From: Asterella californica
Lineage: Eukaryota > Streptophyta > Marchantiopsida > Marchantiales > Aytoniaceae
Direction of reading: 5' to 3'
Assembly: GCA_036924285.1 (NCBI GenBank)
Contig: JAYKYS010000005.1
Location: 2,108,001 to 2,172,000, forward strand
Length of the DNA stretch: 64,000 nt
Part shown: in pieces, positions 58,337-64,000 of the stretch
How positions within the stretch are numbered: the first letter of the stretch is position 1
Layout of the letters: the number at the start of each line of letters is the position of its first letter
The notes under the pieces: generated by a model
Database searches by the model: none
What the model was told of the DNA's origin: nothing
Seen by the model: the letters and a program-made list of their open reading frames with translations, nothing else
Program-made: the position numbers and the translations under genes

Positions 58337-59330
58337 TTACGTCCAGTACTTCTTGACACGCCACCCATTAACACGAGTGGTCATCAGTGTATCGTCCAAC
58401 TCTTCCAACTGCAAGGAGCCATTGTCGAAGACCTCCAAGACGCGGTAAGGACCCATCCAGCGAAGATGAAGTTTCCCGGGGAACTTAAGATGTCGGTTGT
58501 CATAGAGAAGAACCAAGTCCTCATCCACAACGGTCACCTTCCTCAACTTGCTATCGTAGTTCATTACGTTGCGTTTGCACCTCGTATGTCTTCTCCAAAG
58601 CTGCATTCCTGTCTTCTTCAAACTCTACAAAATTCAGAAGACGCTGCTCCTGGCTTTCTTCTTCTCCCATGCGTTCGGATACGGCTAACCGGTATGTTGG
58701 GACCTCTAACTCAATGGGCACAATAGGTGTCATGCCATAAGTTAGGTAGAAAGGCGTCTTCTGGGTTGTGACTTTAGGTGAAATCCTGAAAGTCCATAAT
58801 ACAGATGGCAATTTCGTGTCTCAATCATACGCATGGTTAACAGTTACCTTATTCAGGATGTTACACAGAAGATCGTTCGACTTCTTCGTCAGTCCGTTCG
58901 CTTTTGGGTTGTATGGCGTCGTCTTCCTATGCTTAATCCTGAAGTATTGGGTCAGGAAGGAGATAGTTTCATTTAAGAAATGAGTTCCCTTATCTGATAC
59001 CAATTCCAGCGGACATCCGTACCTAGTGATGATGTTGTGTCAAAGGAACATGGCTACTACTGCGGCATCGTTCTTTCTTGTGGCCTCGCCTTCCACCATC
59101 TTGGTAGCATAGTCGGTAGCTATTAAAATGTACCGTGCTCGTGTTCTTCTCGCCACCGGGGCGATAGGTCTCACAAAGTCGATTCCCCACTTTTCGAACA
59201 GAGCAAACGGAAGAATGGGAGTAAGAGGCCACCTTGTAGTAGCTGTCGGTCTTCCCACCCTCTGGCACGTATCGCATTTCCTGATCTCCTGAAAAGTGTC
59301 CCGGTACATGGTCGGCCACCAGTATCCGGC
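58337..59330 (-). pseudogene. Gypsy integrase, element B
   Basis: Integrase of element B on the minus strand: HHCC zinc region (GLHYEDVGGHYGLKTIVKK and CDTCQRVGR, just above 59300), core start WGIDFVRPIAP with the first aspartate, IATDYATKMVEGEATRK, then after TGA near 59037 the segment GTHFLNETISFLTQYF with NPKANGLTKKSN. A second TGA near 58818 (TGG in element A) precedes LPSVLWTFRISPKVT and LTYGMTPIVPIELEV. A frameshift near 58562 leads into the C-terminal domain (LVLLYDNRHLKFPGKLHLRW, MGPYRVLEVF) ending at 58337. The GPY/F-type end is present; no chromodomain is visible. Confidence 0.9.
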
Positions 59331-60749
59331 GTCTAACATCTTCTTCACTATGGTTTTCAACCCGTAGTGACCCCCAACATCTTCGTAGTGAAGACCTGTG
59401 ATCACTGGTTTTATCTCTGAAGGCTCAAGGCATCTCCTTAGCTTCTCGTCATGTCCCTTCCGAAACAGGATACCCTGGAAGATGGCGTAAGGACCTGCCT
59501 TGTGTAAGAAGACATCCTTTTGCTCTGCATCCAATCCCTCGGGATACTGTTGATCTTCCAAGAACTTCCTCAAGTCCTTGAAGATCGACTCTTCTGTGGA
59601 AGTCGCAAAGATTGGATCAGAAGATCTAGTCTCGTCTTCTGGGAAGCAGGCGGTACGCCCCCCCTCAGATGAAAGTGTCTCTGCGAAAACTGAAAACAAC
59701 TTCTCGTCAGAGAACTCATCTTCCACTTTATCTTCTCGCTGTTCTGTCTCTAATCTGGATAGGTAGTCAGCATTAACATGCTGTCTTCCAGGCCTGTACT
59801 CAACTGTGTAAGTAAATTCCTGGAGTAGAAGAATCCACCTAGCTATCCTTCCAGACAAATCTGCTTTCTTCACAAGATGTTTCAAAGAAAAATGATCCAC
59901 ATAGAAGACAAACGGGTTGGCTAGAAGATAGTGTCTAAACTTCTTACAGGAGTAAATCATCCCAAGACACTCCCTTTCAGTTATCGAGTACTTTTTCTCT
60001 GCATCACTCAGTTGTCTTCCCGCATAGTAGATGGGATAATCCTTCTTCTTCTCATCTTTCTGACTCAATACCACCTCTATGACGAAAGCAGAAACATCCA
60101 CATAGATATGGAAGACTCTTTCCCAATCAGGTGGCCTTAGGACATGGGATTCCGATAGAAGCCTCTTCATTTCTTCGAATGCTTCCTGTTGCTCAGAAGA
60201 CCAAATGTATGGTTCGTCCTTCTTCAGCAACTTAGTGAGTCTTCCTGCTACCTCTGCGTACCTGTCAATAAACCTCATGTAGTATCCTACGTTGCCCAGG
60301 AAGCTTCTCAACTGAGTCAGGTTAGCAGGTGGGTGGAGTTTCATGATGACTTCCACCTTAGCACAGTCGACTTCTATACCTCTTCCGGAGATCCTATGTC
60401 CTAGCAAAATTCCCTCTGACATACCAAAGAAGCACTTCTCAGGGTGAAGAGCCAAACGATGTTCTCTACACTTCAAAAAACACTTCCTCAGAAATATCAG
60501 GTGATCTTCTTTCGATCCAAACACACAAAAGTCATCCAAGAAGATCTCCATGAAAGTGCGAAGATACTCCTTGAAGATTGTAATCATCAATCTCTGGAAT
60601 GTGACGGGTGCGTTGCATAAACCAAACGGCATTTGATTGTACGCGTACGTGCCCCAATCAGTAGTGAAAGTGGTTTTCGACTTGTCTTCTTCTCTGATCG
60701 AAACTTGGTTGTATCCAGAATACCCATCCAGGAAGTTGTAGAACTCATT
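59331..60749 (-). pseudogene. Gypsy reverse transcriptase and RNase H, element B
   Basis: Open from 60632 well into integrase. It carries QMPFGLCNAPVTFQRLM, the catalytic FLDDFCVFGSK, GHRISGRGIEVDCAKVE, LTQLRSFLGNVGYYMRFIDR, and an RNase H with HIYVDVSAFVIEVVLSQ, YYAGRQLSDAEKKYSITERE and FYVDHFSLKHLVKKADLSGR, then EYRPGRQHVNADYLSRLE at the join to integrase. Just upstream an in-frame TGA (near 60748; GGA in element A) separates it from the first RT motifs. Otherwise this is the best-preserved enzyme in the window. Confidence 0.94.
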
Positions 60750-62333
60750 TCATGCTACCTGGTCTAACACAGAGTCGATGAATGGTAAAAGATGATGATC
60801 CTTCTTTGTGGCCAAGTTCAGCTTCGGGAAGTCCTGACACACTCGGATCTTCCCTGTCTGCTTCTTCGGCACGATGACAATAGGAGCTACCCATTCACTG
60901 CTGAGCATTGGATAGATGACTCCTGCCTTCAGATATTGGTCGATCTGGTCCTTCACCAGAAGTGAGTACTTGGGGTTGAGCCGATACTGCCTCTGCCGTG
61001 CGGGAACAACGTCCTCCAGCAAGTCAATGTGATGCTCTCTCAACTCTCGAGGTATGCCCTTCATGTCTTCTATGGTCCACGCGAAGACATCCTGGAACTC
61101 CGTCAGAAGTTCTCGAAAGTCTTCCAACTGCTGGCCCTCGATCACCTTGGAAAGCTTCAGCTTCTTTCCGGGAGCAACCTCCATTTCTTGAAGATCATCC
61201 GGGTTTACCATTCCTTCAGTGTGACTGTACTCACTGGCACCAAAGTATTCCGGTTTGGGAGCTTCTTCCAGTTCAGATTCGTCTTCTGGAAGACCAATTG
61301 TCGGATCTTCCAAAGGGAAGACGATACTTTCGTCTTCTGGAAGACCAACTGTCGGATCTTCTGAAGGGAAGACGATACTTTCGTCTTCTGGAAGCTCTTC
61401 TTCCGCAATCTCGTAGCACTCAATGTATCCACAGATCACATCTTCTGCTCTCTCTGCTACTTCTGTAGTACACAAGTTATTCACCACAAACTCATTATAC
61501 CGTTCATCACTGTCAAAAGACGCAGCTGAGTCTTCTAAAGTGTACCCCTCTGTTGTAGAAGGAGTTTCACCTTGGTGTCCAATCTTCTTCCAAGGAAGCG
61601 AGACCTTAGTCTTCTCACCTGGCTTGAGAAATCTCAAATGATGTCTTCTCCAGTCGGTATTTACATTTGCAGCATACAGCCATGGTCTTCCTATCAACAC
61701 CTGATATCCAACCTTAGCTACAGGTCGCAAAATGATGTAGGTGAGGTAAAAAGATACTCCCCCAATTACCGTTAAGACATCTTTCAGTTGTCCCAAAGGT
61801 CGTCTTCTGGTCTGGTCTGCCATTCTGAGGATTCTCGGAGTAGGCTGGAACTCAGTGAAGCCTAGGGCATGCGCCGTTTCTTCCGTCATGATGTTAACTC
61901 CGGAGCCAGAATCAATGGGTACCTTCTTCAGAAGACAGCCATGGATCTCCATATCCAGTTCTGGGGCTCCCAAGTCCTCATGCGCTATCCTTAGGATCAG
62001 GGTGCTCTTGGGAAGTTTAGCTGTCCTCCTCTTCCTCGATCCTCGAAGCTCAGATTGTAACAACTTCCTGTAACCAGCGTTGTCATCCAACAACTGTTGA
62101 AAGGTTACATCCGCCTTCTGATTCCACAAGTCTCGCAAGAAGTCGTAAGGAGATCTTTTCAGAAGAGTGACTGGTGTTTCCAACAGAGAAGAGGTAGTAG
62201 CTGCTTCCTTGGGTGGAAGACCAGAAGAGTGTCTTCCCTCGACTGGAGGCTCTTCCCTTGAGATGGGAGCTGCCGTAGTCGGTGTAGGAAGTTGCTGTAC
62301 TATCTTCCGTCGCTTCTCCAGCTCTTCTTGCAT
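60750..62333 (-). pseudogene. Gypsy protease and start of RT, element B
   Basis: A 527-codon open frame. After a proline- and serine-rich start it has SPYDFLRDLWNQKADVTFQQ, then the aspartic protease with active site VPIDSGSGVNIMT (DSG intact) and VLIGRPWLYAANVN. Next is an acidic linker with repeated PEDES units (61260-61390), EDFRELLTEFQDVFAWTIED, and the first RT motifs (EWVAPIVIVPKKQTGKIRVC, LPFIDSVLDQVA). It ends at the TGA that breaks RT. It overlaps the end of the gag frame by 34 bases in another frame, so gag-pol may be joined by a frameshift or a base was lost. Confidence 0.92.
61270..61390 (-). repeat. Short tandem repeat of an acidic PEDES segment
   Basis: A 51-bp (17-codon) unit is present twice plus a partial third: GLPEDESIVFPSEDPTV, GLPEDESIVFPLEDPTI, GLPEDES. 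Element A has one fewer unit. It lies in the protease-RT linker and keeps the frame. Confidence 0.85.
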
Positions 62334-63997
62334 GATCGCTTCAACTTCTTGATCTCCTTCTGACGGGATTCTAACTTCCCTTTGCTTCTGGTACTTACCT
62401 TGAACACCGCTTCGTCCAAGACTTCTTCGGGAGGCAAACTATCTGAATCTGGGCTAGGGCTCCAAACAGTGCCATCCGCCAAAGTGAAAGAAGAAGCTGC
62501 CTCAAGTGACTTCATTTTCTGAGCTGCAGTCGTCTTCTGCAGCTGGGGTTCCTTTCCTTCGCGTTTCCCGAGGTCCGGTTCGTCTTCCTCGATATGGAGA
62601 CAATCCGTACAATCCCCAGGGTCTTCTTCTTCTACCGTGATGTGCTGTACCACTGCTAACTCGAGTTTAGAAGATGATGCAGCTTCTGGAGGAGGCGTGG
62701 TCTCTGCAAATCTAACCATTTGTCGTGGCCGTAAGGTCTGAGGACAATTCCCTGTGAAATGACCGGCTTCCTTACAGTTCCCACACAAGGGCACTTGCCC
62801 AATCTATCTTCTCGGATGAGGACAGGTGGACCACCAGTGTCCTGTCTCTCCACAATTATTGCATGCTCCAGGAAGAGGGTTGAGAGGTCGTTGTGATGAA
62901 GAAGGTTGTCAGGGTGTCCTGGTCTGTACATTGCTAGCTCTATCCCTAGGTACATAACGATTATATTCGGCGGGAGGAGTAGGAGTGAAGGGTTTATCAT
63001 CTCGATCCTATAGCAGATTTCTCACTAGGATCATGTAGAATCCCTCGTCGTCTTCTTCCCATCCTGCCCAGTTGACAGCTTGGTCCTGCGTACACTGATC
63101 TCTGGTGTGCCCGGAAGAGTTACAAAGGTTGCACCAAAAGTTTGGTCGGGAAGCTGTAGGTTGTTTCTGCTTGTCCTTCTGGTTCAGAAGATGAACTTTC
63201 AGGTTGGCAAACTGCTTCAGAACCTCATCGATGCGGGGATCAGGTGCAGACTGAATGATCTGAGTCTGAGGTATCTTCTGCACAACTTCCTCTCTTGCTT
63301 GCGTCTTCTCCTTCTTCTTCTTTCGCGTCTTCTTCTCTTGTTCAGATTCGGATTCTGAACTTTCGACAGTAGACTCTTCAGAAGTAGAGGATGCTTCCGA
63401 ATCACTGTTATCAGTTTCAGTGGACTTGGACTTCCTCTTGGACTTCCTAGAAGACTTCTTCGACTTCTTCGAGGTCTTCTCTTTGTCTTTCGTCATATTC
63501 TGAGTGATGCTCGAGGTTTCATACTGCTCGGCATACTTCTGTACTTCTACTAAATCATCACCTCCTCCTCTTCTGCAGTACAATTCCATATCTTGAGACA
63601 ATCCTCCCAAGTACCAGTCCACGGCTTGCTGAGCACAGTAACCGGGTCTTCCTTGGTTCTGAGGGATGTGATCCATGAAGTCTTCAAACCTCTCAGTGTA
63701 ATCCCGCAGTGTCTTTTTCTTCTTCTGTTCGAGTCTCCAAAGTTCTATGAGGGTCATCCGATCATAGCCCACTCCTCTAAACCTCTTCAGAAAAGCTGCC
63801 TTCAGAGTTGCCTAGGCGGCCATTACTACACCATCATCCAACATCTTACTCATCCACTTCCTCCCCTTCCTTACGATCAAACTAGGAAATACCCGGAGTC
63901 TATCGACATCAGCGTCTTCCTTGTTGGATCGAGAGATGGTCTCGAACATCGTGATGAAGTCGTCCGCGTCAGCATCATCGTCGTATGGATGGTACTT
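62300..63997 (-). pseudogene. Gypsy gag with three zinc knuckles, element B (right part cut by the window)
   Basis: One minus-strand frame runs from the right edge to 62300, interrupted by TAG near 63813, TAG just before 63008, TGA near 62910 and TAG near 62805. It has a gag core (DDFITMFETISRSNKEDADV, WMSKMLDDGVV, then LRDYTERFEDFMDHI and AVDWYLGGLSQDMELYC), a lysine/serine-rich stretch (about 63480-63280), and three CCHC knuckles: CNLCNSSGHTRDQC, CNNCGETGHWWSTC and CGNCKEAGHFTGNC. Gag forms the particle and the knuckles bind RNA. A C-terminal acidic part leads to the pol overlap. The start lies outside the window. Confidence 0.92.
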
Positions 63998-64000
63998 CTG

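Noticed and set aside
59578..60404. Plus-strand frames opposite the element B pol
   Set aside because: They are antisense shadows of conserved RT and RNase H coding sequence.

Overview
This is nuclear DNA of a eukaryote, most likely a land plant. It holds one interrupted host gene with GT-AG introns, surrounded by plant-type Ty1/copia and Ty3/gypsy LTR retrotransposons, most of them nested and broken. A non-seed plant such as a bryophyte would fit the short introns and the element types, but that is a guess from general character. No bacterial operon, CRISPR array, rRNA or tRNA gene was seen.

Layout. 1-1500: degenerate non-coding repeats. 1529-6711 (-): a decayed Ty1/copia element (gag knuckle, protease, integrase, RT, RNase H) split by a 1.33 kb solo-LTR-like insertion (family S). 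6712-10720: AT-rich, no clear gene, with a weak two-exon candidate at 7.7-8.2 kb. 10.7-11.5 kb: two copies of a hairpin-rich repeat. 11845-14660: a possible DNA transposon with inverted ends. 16051-22788 (+): an apparently intact 13-exon gene for RNA polymerase III subunit RPC5 (829 aa), the only clear host gene. 25006-26189: a foldback element made of two inverted arms, each carrying hairpins.

28146-64000 is a nest of retrotransposons, all reading on the minus strand. (i) 28146-30103 is an old LTR plus a scrap of the interior of a gag-only family. (ii) At 30104 begins a Ty3/gypsy element (element A) with a very long LTR of about 5.9 kb. That LTR (30104-49509 gross) is broken by a second family S copy (30835-32155), by a complete gag-only element (34540-40735, 4-bp target duplication) and by a solo LTR of its own family (43384-49352, near-perfect 5-bp duplication). 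(iii) The damaged pol of element A (49567-53127) is cut inside the protease region by a second member, element B. Element B has its 3' LTR at 53128-58278 and gag-pol at 58337 to the right edge. Intact sister copies give empty sites for two of the insertions.

The most unusual signal is the giant LTR itself. It carries a long ORF (about 780 codons, damaged in all three copies) in the same orientation as pol, and it is packed with the hexamer GTCTTC/GAAGAC. The second is the foldback family, whose hairpin stems differ in sequence between copies yet still pair. No function is claimed for either.
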